Positions 25,907-34,254 are shown, numbered from the stretch's first letter. The stretch: 64,000 bases of DNA from Acidimicrobiales bacterium (GCA_014239555.1 JAAZYR010000004.1:62001-126000), one strand, 5' to 3'. Made by a program: numbers and translations. The notes: generated by a model from the sequence alone, not told the origin.

Positions 25907-26512
25907 TTATTCCGACTGCTCTTCGCTGTCTTTGATGACGGCCAAGCGGTCGATTACTCGATCGAAAAAGTCGTCATCTTGTAGACCCGGAACCATAAGT
26001 TTGTTGTCAATTACCCAAGCAGGGGTGCCGGTAGCTCCCCATTCGTGGGCTCTTTCCATTGAGGAAATCACTGCCGGCCACAACTCGTCGTTACTGACTA
26101 CCCGATGAATGATCTCTGAGGGGACGGCCAGGTCGTTGGCCAGGTCGCAGAGCACCTCAGGGTCTTCTATATCTAGCTGATCTTCCCAAACTGAGGCGTA
26201 AATCCGGTCGTGATAAATGGTTGCCTCTTCTGGGGAGGCATACTCCACAACGAGGGCGGCCTGGTGCGCTCGCCTCGTTGGATGGAACCGATTGGGTGGG
26301 ACTAATCTCACCCCGAGTTCTTGCGCTATCGGTTGAAGAGTTGAGAACTGGCGTTCGTTGGGTACACCACCATCGGGAATTTCAGGGTGCAATTCATATG
26401 GCAACCACGAAACGGCAATCTCGTGCCGTGCTTCGAGGCGAGCCGCCCGGGCCCGCGCCAAGTGGCACCAGGGTCAAAGAAAGTCCGACCAGACAACAAT
26501 CGGCAGCACCAT
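25907..26512 (-). CDS. DsbA/FrnE-family thiol oxidoreductase, selenoprotein with UPWC active site (UGA at codon 13)
   Basis: Read with the in-frame TGA at 26476-26474 as selenocysteine, the protein is 201 residues and starts MVLPIVVWSDFL-U-PWCHL. FrnE/DsbA proteins start with WSDxxCPWC, so the TGA falls exactly at the nucleophilic first Cys of CPWC, giving UPWC (Sec13, Cys16). The cis-proline motif GATGTPAWVIDNKLMVPGLQ is near Pro164. Without recoding, any start downstream of the TGA would lose the first strand and Sec/Cys pair, giving a 184-residue product at best. A SECIS-like hairpin follows (26433-26461). The ATG at 26512 overlaps head to head (CATG) with a possible start of the divergent dehydrogenase gene; GTG 26509 is an alternative. 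It likely handles dithiol-disulfide or selenenylsulfide exchange in the cytoplasm. Confidence 0.88.
26433..26461 (-). promoter_or_regulatory. SECIS-like stem-loop downstream of UGA in the DsbA-like gene
   Basis: Starting 13 nt after the UGA, the mRNA can pair over 11 bp (7 inner, one C-C mismatch, 4 outer) around a 5-nt loop CGGGC. The inner stem is at 26438-26456. The loop lies at nucleotides 25-29 after the UGA, identical to the AhpD-like gene, with G at loop positions 2 and 4. Paired by eye; the region is GC-rich, so other folds compete. Confidence 0.78.
26474..26476 (-). other. recoded UGA codon (selenocysteine 13)
   Basis: TGA in frame in the DsbA/FrnE-like gene between Leu12 and Pro14, at the position of the first active-site cysteine of CPWC. 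A Cys codon needs only one base change from TGA, so this is the classic Cys/Sec exchange position. Confidence 0.85.
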
Positions 26513-26540
26513 GAGGTTCGACGGTATACGTTCGCTGCCT

Positions 26541-27797
26541 ATGGACTTCGCTATTCCTAACGACATTCAAAAATTATTGGACGATCTTGATGAGTTCATC
26601 ATTGACGTAATCAAGCCGATAGAAAACGAAAACGACAATATTCGATTCTTTGATCACCGTCGCGAAGACTCACGTACTGACTGGGACAGGGATGGTCTAC
26701 CTAACGCAGAGTGGGAACAACTTCTGGGAAGAATGCGAACAGAAGCCGATGCGGCTGGTTTCCTGCGATGGCATCTCCCGAAACGTTTCGGCGGAAAAGA
26801 TGGCACCAATTTGGGGATGGCCATCGTGCGGGAACACTTGGCTCGTAAAGGACTCGGTCTCCATAACGACTTACAAAATGAGAATTCAATCATTGGAAAT
26901 TTTCCAACCGTGTTGATGATGGAAAAATTCGGTTCAGAGGACCAACAGCAAAAGTGGATACCGAAGATGCTCGAGGGAACAGCCCGTATTGGGTTTGGGC
27001 TAACGGAACCGCTTCATGGCTCTGATGCGACTTGGATGGAAACGACCGCTGTTCGCGACGGCGACGAGTGGGTCATAAACGGCGAGAAATACTGGAATAC
27101 CGGACTTCATCACGCGACGCACGATTATATCTTTGCCCGGACTTCCGGGAATCCTGGAGAGGGCCATGGGATCACCTGTTTCATCGTCCCGGTGGAATCT
27201 CCTGGTTTTAAAGTCGAAGAGTTCATGTGGACCTTCAACATGCCAACAGACCATGCACATGTTCGCCTGACCGACGTGCGAGTTCACAACGACGACATCC
27301 TCGGAGATGAAGCCCGAGGTCTGCAAACCGCCCAGCTTTTTGTTCACGAGAACCGAATTCGACAAGCCGCATCTTCAGTTGGCGCGGGTCTTCATTGCAT
27401 TGACGTAGCCGTGGAGTACGTGAACGGTAGAACAACCTTCGGAAAGCCACTATCTCAAAACCAAGCAATCCAATTTCCCCTAGCCGAGTTGTATACCGAA
27501 GCTGAAATGATCCGGGCCCTGATATGGAAAACAGCTTGGGAAATGGACCAAGGCACAGACCACATGGAGATAACCGATCGTGTAGCTATGTGCAACTACA
27601 GGGGAAACAGATTTTGCTGCGACGCTGCTGATCGGGCCATGCAGAGCTGTGGAGGAGTTGGATATGGCCGAAGTATGCCTTTCGAACACATCTACCGACA
27701 CCACCGGCGGTATCGCATAACCGAAGGCGCCGAGGAAATACAGATTCGGAAAGTAGCCGGAAAATTGTTTGGCTACGCAGGACGCGCAAAAGGCTGA
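26541..27797 (+). CDS. acyl-CoA dehydrogenase
   Basis: About 418 residues. It begins MDFAIPNDIQKLLDDLDEFI; GFLRWHLPKRFGGKDGTNLG, FGLTEPLHGSDATWMETTAV and GEKYWNTGLHHATHDYIFAR are the FAD/acyl sites, and HRRYRITEGAEEIQIRKVAG is the C-terminal helix. The sequence belongs to the larger long-chain-like group. ATG 26541 gives the normal family N-terminus; ATG 26511 is in frame and would overlap the start of the divergent selenoprotein gene by three bases. Neither start has a strong ribosome site. It converges with the MaoC gene. Confidence 0.9.
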   Translation: MDFAIPNDIQKLLDDLDEFIIDVIKPIENENDNIRFFDHRREDSRTDWDRDGLPNAEWEQLLGRMRTEADAAGFLRWHLPKRFGGKDGTNLGMAIVREHLARKGLGLHNDLQNENSIIGNFPTVLMMEKFGSEDQQQKWIPKMLEGTARIGFGLTEPLHGSDATWMETTAVRDGDEWVINGEKYWNTGLHHATHDYIFARTSGNPGEGHGITCFIVPVESPGFKVEEFMWTFNMPTDHAHVRLTDVRVHNDDILGDEARGLQTAQLFVHENRIRQAASSVGAGLHCIDVAVEYVNGRTTFGKPLSQNQAIQFPLAELYTEAEMIRALIWKTAWEMDQGTDHMEITDRVAMCNYRGNRFCCDAADRAMQSCGGVGYGRSMPFEHIYRHHRRYRITEGAEEIQIRKVAGKLFGYAGRAKG

Positions 27798-27858
27798 GTC
27801 CTGCAATAAATAGCGTTTGAAATTCCCGAAGCCACGACTTTGATCGTTCCGGGCGTTC

Positions 27859-27871
27859 GCGTCTAGGACGC
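27859..27871. terminator. possible bidirectional terminator hairpin
   Basis: A perfect 5-bp inverted repeat (GCGTC/GACGC, 3-nt loop) between the convergent acyl-CoA dehydrogenase and MaoC genes. There is no T-run, so the call is weak. Confidence 0.25.
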
Positions 27872-27962
27872 TTAGGGAGCCCCCACGGCAATGCTCTCTT
27901 CAGAAGTTACGCGAACCGCGGTTTTTGATATTTTGACGGGTGCAAAACCTTCAAAGCCTTGT

Positions 27963-28382
27963 TTAGCTAGTTCGTGCAGTGGCGTTACCCGTTAAGACAA
28001 AGTTCTCATCTTGGTTGGTGGTCGAAATGGTCAAGTCAACGAGAGTTTCACCATTTTCTTCTCGAATCCCTGCTATTTCTGCTCTGGCGGTCAACGTGTC
28101 GCCCGGCCATACCTGATTGACGAAACGCACCCCGTAGTACGTCAATCGGCCGTCTCCCACGTAGTTCGTGATCATCCGTCCGGTCATGCCCATTGTGAGC
28201 ATGCCATGGGCAAAAACTGTTGGGTATCCGGCTACCTCGGTCACGAATTTTTCGTCGCTGTGAACGGGGTTGTAATCGCCGGAGGCTCCTGCGTATTGAA
28301 CAATCTGAGTACGAGTGAGGTCCTCAACGATCAGTTCCGAGTAGGAATCGCCGACTTTGATTTCGCTAGCATTTAGTGACAT
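27963..28382 (-). CDS. MaoC-like dehydratase (hot-dog fold)
   Basis: A 139-residue hydratase subunit. The hydratase-2 motif is clear: YAGASGDYNPVHSDEKFV with the catalytic Asp and His, then GYPTVFAHGMLTMGMTGRMI and VRFVNQVWPGDTLTARAEI. It forms a pair with the FAS1-like dehydratase subunit encoded 11 bases upstream; together they would make an HadAB-like (R)-3-hydroxyacyl thioester dehydratase. It probably works on CoA rather than ACP thioesters, given the many acyl-CoA genes nearby, but this is inference. Confidence 0.9.
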   Translation of the reverse strand: MSLNASEIKVGDSYSELIVEDLTRTQIVQYAGASGDYNPVHSDEKFVTEVAGYPTVFAHGMLTMGMTGRMITNYVGDGRLTYYGVRFVNQVWPGDTLTARAEIAGIREENGETLVDLTISTTNQDENFVLTGNATARTS

Positions 28383-28393
28383 TTGTCTCTCCC

Positions 28394-28918
28394 CTACTGT
28401 TCGATCACTTTTTCGGTCACCACACCGACGCCTCGCGCGGTGACTACTAACTCGCCGTTCTGATCCCTGTACTCGGTGATGCTTTCACTGAATTTCAGGA
28501 CGCCCGCCCGTTTGGATTCTTTCTCCCAGCTCTCGCCTGGTTTTGTTTCTGCTGTGAGAACATCCCCGGGCTTTAGGTGCCGGTGGTAGGTGAAGTGTTG
28601 CTCGGCATGAAGCCCTCCAGCTGCGGAACCGGATTCTTTTTCCTCACCTTCGGAGTTCGATGCCTCTTTTTTCTCGCCTCCTATGATTCCGGAAGCTGTG
28701 CCACCGCTACCGAACCATTTCTGTCCCGCTTTGGGGCGAAGGAAATAATCTGGGTCGAATTGGGCACTCGCTTGAGCGAATGTTGGCGGGGCAATTATTG
28801 ACCCCACTTCGGTTCCGGCTGCATGCGACTCGTCATGATAAATCGGGTTCGTGTCTCCGATCGCCCTAGCGAACATCAAAATGTGCGAAGCCTCGACCGG
28901 GAAATGGTCCACTGCCAT
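28394..28918 (-). CDS. FAS1-like dehydratase domain protein (MaoC N-terminal type), with acidic insert
   Basis: A 174-residue hot-dog protein: HFPVEASHILMFARAIGDTN, SIIAPPTFAQASAQF and HLKPGDVLTAETKPGESWEK. It resembles the HadA/HadC-like subunit (PF13452) that lacks the catalytic Asp-His pair and partners a MaoC protein, here the next gene downstream. Unusual is a low-complexity insert at about residues 74-102 (Glu, Lys, Ser and Gly rich, e.g. GGEKKEASNSEGEEKESGS), absent from common family members; it should be a surface loop. Confidence 0.85.
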   Translation of the reverse strand: MAVDHFPVEASHILMFARAIGDTNPIYHDESHAAGTEVGSIIAPPTFAQASAQFDPDYFLRPKAGQKWFGSGGTASGIIGGEKKEASNSEGEEKESGSAAGGLHAEQHFTYHRHLKPGDVLTAETKPGESWEKESKRAGVLKFSESITEYRDQNGELVVTARGVGVVTEKVIEQ

Positions 28919-28984
28919 GGGTCCTCCTACTCGGATGAAGGTTGCTGAATCATGACACTGATCGGCCCCGTTTGTCGCCTCGAG

Positions 28985-29773
28985 TTATCGCAGGGCAGAT
29001 AAAAGTATTTCTCGTATGCGATCAGGAACTTCGATCATCATCATGTGACCAACACCGTCTAGGTGCTTGAGGTCCACGTCAGATAATCCGGCAACCAGAT
29101 GTGCAGTAGCTCGCGGTGGCGTCATTTTGTCTTCGCTACCAACGACAACTGTTGTTGTGCAAGTAATCATCGCAGCGACGTCGCCAGCCTCATAGGCGTT
29201 GCAGGCAGTGAGGTCATTAAATATTACGTTGTCCTTAGCTCTTTCGAGCAGCGCTTGGCATCCGCTGCGCATCCAGAGACCTGGAGTCGGATTCCCCGCT
29301 ATATGGGCTCTAGCCCCATGGGCCCAACTTGTCATCAATTGTGGGGCCAAGATTTCATTTCGCTCTGCGGCACCAAGTAGGTCCGGGTGCACCGGCATCG
29401 CAGGCGCGGTTCCTAGCAGGACCAGTCGTTCTACAGACTCAGGATGGTGAGCAGCGACTTCCAGGGAAACCAAGCTTCCCATCGAATGGCCGATCAGGCG
29501 CGCCGGTCCCATTCCGACTTCTGCGATGAACTCAGATACCCAATCTGCCATTTCTTTTACAGAAGAAAGCAGCATGCCGTCCGAGTTACCGTGACCTGGA
29601 AAGTCCACGGCCATGACGGCAAACCCATGGTGCGCCAGATACCGAGTCTGTTGACTCCACACTGTTCGATCCATACCGGCGCCGTGCAACAACACGACTA
29701 AGGGAAGTTCGCGATCAATCGCAACTCCGCCCGTCGCATAATTAACGACTTCGCCTCTACATTCAAAATTCAT
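28985..29773 (-). CDS. alpha/beta hydrolase
   Basis: A 262-residue hydrolase with HGAGMDRTVW as oxyanion loop, the GHSMGSLVSLEVAAHHP elbow with nucleophile Ser, EDKMTPPRAT for the acid, and VGHMMMIEVPDRIREILL for the base. Such proteins hydrolyse esters, lactones or C-C bonds; the substrate is unknown. It lies five bases downstream of the MetY gene and ahead of the dehydratase pair on the same strand, so it may belong to one long transcript. Confidence 0.9.
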   Translation of the reverse strand: MNFECRGEVVNYATGGVAIDRELPLVVLLHGAGMDRTVWSQQTRYLAHHGFAVMAVDFPGHGNSDGMLLSSVKEMADWVSEFIAEVGMGPARLIGHSMGSLVSLEVAAHHPESVERLVLLGTAPAMPVHPDLLGAAERNEILAPQLMTSWAHGARAHIAGNPTPGLWMRSGCQALLERAKDNVIFNDLTACNAYEAGDVAAMITCTTTVVVGSEDKMTPPRATAHLVAGLSDVDLKHLDGVGHMMMIEVPDRIREILLSALR

Positions 29774-29778
29774 AACAC

Positions 29779-31074
29779 CTATCCCTTTTGGGAAGCCCGA
29801 AGGGCTCGGCTCAAGTCCGCAATGATGTCTTCAGGGTCCTCAAGGCCTACCGACAGCCGAATCAGATCCTCACCGACTCCTGCTGCTGTCAGATCTTCTG
29901 CGCTGAGTTGCTGATGTGTCGTTGAGGCTGGATGAAGAACGAGAGTCTTAGCATCCCCGACATTGGCGAGATGCGACGCGAGTTGGACGTTTTCGATAAA
30001 CCGACGACCGGCCTCTCGTCCCCCGACGACACCAAAGGACAGAATGGCTCCGGCGCCTTTGGGGAGCAGTCGTTGAGCCAGATCATGGTCTGGGTGCGTC
30101 GTTACCGAAGGATGGCTAACCCAAGCGACAGCGTCATTTGTTTCGAGAAAGTCAATTACTGAAATTGCGTTCTCAACGTGGCGTTTCATCCGTAGCGGCA
30201 GCGTCTCGATCCCTTGTAGGAGATGGAATGCATTGGTCGGACTCATTGCGGCACCGAAGTCTCGGAGCCCTTCAGCTCTGGCGCGCATGGAAAGGGCTTG
30301 GTGACCATATTCTTCCGCAAAGGTGATGCCGTGATAGCCGTCATACGGTTGGGAGAGCGTGGGGAACTTTTGATTGGCCGCCCAGTCGAATCTTCCGCCA
30401 TCGACAATTACCCCGCCTAGTGCAATGCCATGACCGCCTAGGAACTTGGTAACCGAATGCATAACGATGTCCGCGCCTAGGTCAATCGGTTTCATGAGGT
30501 ATGGCGTCGTGAATGTCGCGTCGACCATCAAGGGAAGACCATGTTCATGAGCAATTTCGGCAACCAAGGGAACGTCAAGAACTTCAATCCCCGGATTACC
30601 TAGGGTTTCGGCAAATAAGACCCGGGTATCGGCAGTGATGGCGGCCCGCCAAGCCTCAGGATCTCGCGGATCAACAAAGGTCGTTGTAATGCCAAACCTG
30701 GGCATCGTCAGGTTCAACATATTGTGCGTACCGCCATAAATATTACGGCTCGCGACGACGTGGTTACCTGCGCTCATAATCGTCGCGGCCGCTAAGTGAA
30801 ACGCGGCCATGCCACTAGCGGTACAGACCGCGCCGACCCCACCTTCTAAGGCAGCTATTCGCTCTTCAAGCACCGCCACAGTCGGGTTTGAGATCCGACT
30901 GTAGATATGTCCGGGTTGTTCAAGATTAAACAACCCGGCGGCTTGTTCGGTATCGACAAAGCTGTAGGAAGTGGTCTGATAGATGGGCACAGCGCGAGCG
31001 CCAGTAACTGGGTCCGGTTCTTGCCCAGCATGAAGCGAAAGCGTGTCGAATTTCAGATAGTCAGGGTCAACCAT
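29779..31074 (-). CDS. metY: O-acetylhomoserine aminocarboxypropyltransferase (MetY-type)
   Basis: A 431-residue PLP enzyme of the Cys/Met metabolism family. TLSLHAGQEPDPVTGARAVP and IYQTTSYSF are the N-terminal signature; YSRISNPTVAVLEERIAALE, MVDATFTTPYLMKP and HSVTKFLGGHG follow, with Lys210 as the PLP Schiff-base residue. Length (about 430) and motifs fit O-acetyl-L-homoserine sulfhydrylase, which makes homocysteine from O-acetylhomoserine and sulfide. No metX is in this window, so the direct operon partner is unknown. A tandem repeat lies upstream, next to the divergent SDR gene. Confidence 0.87.
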   Translation of the reverse strand: MVDPDYLKFDTLSLHAGQEPDPVTGARAVPIYQTTSYSFVDTEQAAGLFNLEQPGHIYSRISNPTVAVLEERIAALEGGVGAVCTASGMAAFHLAAATIMSAGNHVVASRNIYGGTHNMLNLTMPRFGITTTFVDPRDPEAWRAAITADTRVLFAETLGNPGIEVLDVPLVAEIAHEHGLPLMVDATFTTPYLMKPIDLGADIVMHSVTKFLGGHGIALGGVIVDGGRFDWAANQKFPTLSQPYDGYHGITFAEEYGHQALSMRARAEGLRDFGAAMSPTNAFHLLQGIETLPLRMKRHVENAISVIDFLETNDAVAWVSHPSVTTHPDHDLAQRLLPKGAGAILSFGVVGGREAGRRFIENVQLASHLANVGDAKTLVLHPASTTHQQLSAEDLTAAGVGEDLIRLSVGLEDPEDIIADLSRALRASQKG

Positions 31075-31182
31075 ATTGGCTTCTTTACTAGTGATAACAC
31101 GATGCTACGCCGGAGCAAACCAGATGCCCAATAGGACGCCATCGGTGCGTTTTCGAAGAGACGGTTTCAGCTACCCAAAAGT

Positions 31183-31204
31183 TTCCCAAATAATTCCCAA
31201 ATAA
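31183..31204. repeat. 11-bp tandem direct repeat in divergent promoter region
   Basis: Two exact copies of TTCCCAAATAA occur back to back (31183-31193 and 31194-31204), between metY (minus) and the SDR gene (plus). Spacing of 11 bp, one helical turn, would suit a regulator binding site, but no known operator is recognised. Confidence 0.4.
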
Positions 31205-31214
31205 TAGTGGTTCA

Positions 31215-32096
31215 TTGACTCACCTCGTCCCGAGTAGCTTCATCGCGGTGTCTTCTGTTGATAGCCGCGATCGGGTTGCCATTGTCACAGGCTCATCGTC
31301 CGGGATTGGCCACGCCGTTTGCGCTCGTTTGTCGAGAAAAGGAATTGCAGTCATCAGCGTTGATCAAAACGAGGCGCCCGAGGGCGTCGATGTCATTGCA
31401 CATTTCGGTTGCGATCTCAGCGACGCTGACGCCGTTAAAAACCTGATGCAAGATTTAGACGCTCAATTTGATCCCACCACTTTCGTTTCTTTGATCAACG
31501 TAGCCGGGGTGCCCGGTACTCGACCTGCCTCGACAGTCTTGGAGGTAAATCTTCTTGCGGTGCGTTCCCTCTGCCGGGCTTTGTCGTCACGCTTTTCCCC
31601 CGGCGCGAGCATCGTAAACATTGGTTCCATCTCCGGTAATGCCTGGCAGCAGCGTTTAGACGTTCACCAATTTCTTCTACGGCTGGACGACGACCAAGCT
31701 CGAGAGTGGTGGCGTGACCGAAGTAAATCTGTTGGCGTTGACCCGTACACCTTTTCCAAAGAGGCAGTCATCGTGTGGAGCATGCTTCAAGCTGGGGAGC
31801 TTTTAGGAACCGGCATTCGGTGCAACGTGGTGAGCCCTGGACCCGTTGATACACCACTGCTACCAACGTTTCGTGAGCAAATAGGCGACGACCGAATCGA
31901 CTGGGTTCTGACTCACTCGGGGCGCGCTGCGACACCCGACGAGATCGCTGAAGCAATCGAGTGGCTCGCTGTTGGTGAATCTCGTTGGGTCAACGGCCAC
32001 CATCTCGTTGTTGATGGTGGGTATACCGCAGGTTTACTTTCCGGTTGGGTCGATGTAGCTAATGCCCCGGCTCCAAAAGTGACGCACGTGGAATGA
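31215..32096 (+). CDS. SDR oxidoreductase, coniferyl-alcohol/3-alpha-hydroxysteroid dehydrogenase-like
   Basis: About 293 residues. The cofactor motif VAIVTGSSSGIGHAVCARLS and catalytic Tyr-Lys in DPYTFSKEAVIVWSMLQ are intact. SIVNIGSISGNAWQQR and the long region before the active site, with EWWRDRSKSVGVDPYTFSK, resemble the coniferyl-alcohol dehydrogenase / 3-alpha-HSD subgroup. NAD-dependent oxidation of a benzylic or alicyclic alcohol is likely. The reading frame opens at TTG 31215; a GTG at 31248 begins close to the Rossmann strand and may be the true start. Confidence 0.82.
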   Translation: MTHLVPSSFIAVSSVDSRDRVAIVTGSSSGIGHAVCARLSRKGIAVISVDQNEAPEGVDVIAHFGCDLSDADAVKNLMQDLDAQFDPTTFVSLINVAGVPGTRPASTVLEVNLLAVRSLCRALSSRFSPGASIVNIGSISGNAWQQRLDVHQFLLRLDDDQAREWWRDRSKSVGVDPYTFSKEAVIVWSMLQAGELLGTGIRCNVVSPGPVDTPLLPTFREQIGDDRIDWVLTHSGRAATPDEIAEAIEWLAVGESRWVNGHHLVVDGGYTAGLLSGWVDVANAPAPKVTHVE

Positions 32097-32118
32097 GAGT
32101 CGCACAAACCGAAAGTTC

Positions 32119-34158
32119 TTAGTCGAATTCCGAACGTAGCTCGGCCTCATGTTCGTTGAAACGAGGAGCTCGCTCTGGGTGTGGACCCGCACCTTTGATC
32201 AGTTGTCCGACCTGGTTCAGGGGACCCCATCCTGGTGATTCAAGGTGCCGACAAACTAAACCGTTCGCTATAGCGACCTCACTGCCAACGAAGCCCTTTG
32301 TCTCAACTGGTACCTGACCGAGCGGGTCAGACCAAACCCAGGCACCCTCCTGCTCTATAAAACAATGATCTTGGTCGGGACCTTTGTGATCAAAGCCGCC
32401 TTGTCTCACCTCTGGTCGGGCCTCATAATCGACAAACTCAGCTACTTGAGCAGCAGCGGTAGTTTGTGCCAATGAGGTGTGAACAGTCTGCGTTTGTCCG
32501 GTGCGCAACCGGTGATACATCGCCGTTACAACGCCAAAGGCGGCGATGATAGGTGTCGCAGCATCGTGAACCGGAACAGTCAAAAACACGGGTTCATCGT
32601 CTCCGCCCTGCGCCGCCATCATCCCACCAAGCGCCTGTAACAGGGGATCGAACGCCGGCTGGTTAGCTCGCGATTGATCAGCGCCATAGCCCGGGCTCTT
32701 CACCAACACGACGTCCGCCCGAATTTGTCGAAGCTCAGCGCTGGAACATCCCAATCGTTCGGCGACACCTGGGCGGAAATTCTCTACAACAACGTCTGAG
32801 TCGGAGACCATACGATAAAGAAAGTCACGGTCAGTTTGGGTTTTCAGATCAAGTGTTACTCCTCGTTTGCCTTGATTCCAACCGTTAAACATCGGACTGA
32901 AAGTGCGAAATGGGTCACCTTCAGCGGGTTCAACCTTGATGACGTCAGCACCCAACATCGCCAAGTGGCGAGAGATAACAGGGCCAGCAATGAACGAAGC
33001 CAAATCAATTGCTCGGGTCCCCGCGAGTGGCGGTCCTCCTTGACCCGACCCGCTAGCGGGAACATGCGTTTCGAGAAGCACCTCGCGAGTGTGTTCCCCA
33101 ACTTTTGGGGCTGCGCGTATCGGCTCAGCTGGGCAAGCATCCAAAATCAAAGGCTGGGTGGGCATTGACAGGGCACCCAGTTCAGGATGCTGAATAGTTG
33201 CAATAATCTCGTTCGACCGCGCTAGATCAGACGCCAAAAACTCTTCCCTAGTTTGGATTGGTTGACATGGGACGTCGTGAGCACGAAGAAGGTCAATCCA
33301 ATCCTTTCGGCTTCGTTTCGAAAAGATGTTCTCGAAAATTGGGGTAATTTTAGCCAATGGGTCTGGCTCGATGAGACCCCAAGGCGGATTACTGAGTACC
33401 GGATCTTCCAGTAGATCGACGCGATCCACTGCGCGTAAGAGCGACTCGTAAAAACGTCGAGTGCCGCATGCAACAAAGAACCAGCGATCATCCGACGCGC
33501 GAAATGGACGGTACGCAGGCGCTCGGCCGGCTGGGCCGAGGGGACTCGCTCCATCTCTTTCCTGAGTTGTATCCGGCGACCAAAAATCACCTACCTGCAT
33601 CACTCCTGCACCTGCTACGTCGGAAACTTCATACGTTGGTGCGGAACCGTGAGCTTCACGCGCATATAAACCTGCGGCTATAGCTAACGCTCCAAGCATT
33701 CCAGCTCCATAGGAAGCCAACGGGAGAACAACGTCGACGGGACCTTCCGACCAACTCACTTGATTCCAGGCGATTCCCGTCATAGCGGCGACCTGCGCAG
33801 CTGAACCTCGTCTGTTCACCATCGGACCATGTGATCCCCAAGTGGGAAAGGAAACAATCACAGACCCTGGGGCAAGGCGACGAATTCGGTCTGCCTCAAG
33901 TTGATCGGGGACGACCACGACATCGGCAGTAGCGATCAGATCCTCGTCATCAACCACCACGACAGAACGTTTATTCCGATTTATGGCCTGGAACCCGGGG
34001 TCCTGTCGGTAGTAATCCCCTTGCCTCTGTTCGATTTTTATTACATCGGAACCTTGATCGGCAAAAAACCTGGTGGCGTAAGGACCGGCTATTCCCTCCA
34101 CCAGTTCCAGCACGCGAATCCCTGTGTAGGCACCAATTTCGGTCACCAGCTCCCCCAT
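32119..34158 (-). CDS. double-length CaiB/BaiF CoA transferase (two fused family III units)
   Basis: About 679 residues with two tandem CoA-transferase family III units. The first (residues about 10-385) starts IRVLELVEGIAGPYATRFFA; the second (about 395-679) starts GTRAIDLASFIAGPVISRHL. The second unit keeps the catalytic Asp in PAFDPLLQALGG; in the first the matching position reads NRRGSAAQVAAMTG, with Ala in place of Asp. It transfers CoA between carboxylic acids. ATG 34158 is preferred to the open GTG at 34254, which would abut the class II aldolase start. Fused CaiB pairs are known in actinobacteria, for instance in steroid or sterol-side-chain regions. The substrate is unknown. Confidence 0.86.
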   Translation of the reverse strand: MGELVTEIGAYTGIRVLELVEGIAGPYATRFFADQGSDVIKIEQRQGDYYRQDPGFQAINRNKRSVVVVDDEDLIATADVVVVPDQLEADRIRRLAPGSVIVSFPTWGSHGPMVNRRGSAAQVAAMTGIAWNQVSWSEGPVDVVLPLASYGAGMLGALAIAAGLYAREAHGSAPTYEVSDVAGAGVMQVGDFWSPDTTQERDGASPLGPAGRAPAYRPFRASDDRWFFVACGTRRFYESLLRAVDRVDLLEDPVLSNPPWGLIEPDPLAKITPIFENIFSKRSRKDWIDLLRAHDVPCQPIQTREEFLASDLARSNEIIATIQHPELGALSMPTQPLILDACPAEPIRAAPKVGEHTREVLLETHVPASGSGQGGPPLAGTRAIDLASFIAGPVISRHLAMLGADVIKVEPAEGDPFRTFSPMFNGWNQGKRGVTLDLKTQTDRDFLYRMVSDSDVVVENFRPGVAERLGCSSAELRQIRADVVLVKSPGYGADQSRANQPAFDPLLQALGGMMAAQGGDDEPVFLTVPVHDAATPIIAAFGVVTAMYHRLRTGQTQTVHTSLAQTTAAAQVAEFVDYEARPEVRQGGFDHKGPDQDHCFIEQEGAWVWSDPLGQVPVETKGFVGSEVAIANGLVCRHLESPGWGPLNQVGQLIKGAGPHPERAPRFNEHEAELRSEFD

Positions 34159-34254
34159 TGCCATCAAGGTTCTCGAGTCATCACGATACTCAACCCTCCG
34201 TCTAAGAACCTCCAGCTTGGGCACGTCGCTTGCCAGAGTTCTAAGCTTGGACAC

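Noticed and set aside
25907..26461. DsbA-like protein starting at TTG 26461.
   Set aside because: This start lies after the active site and would remove the redox motif; the upstream codons encode the standard family N-terminus with TGA in place of Cys.
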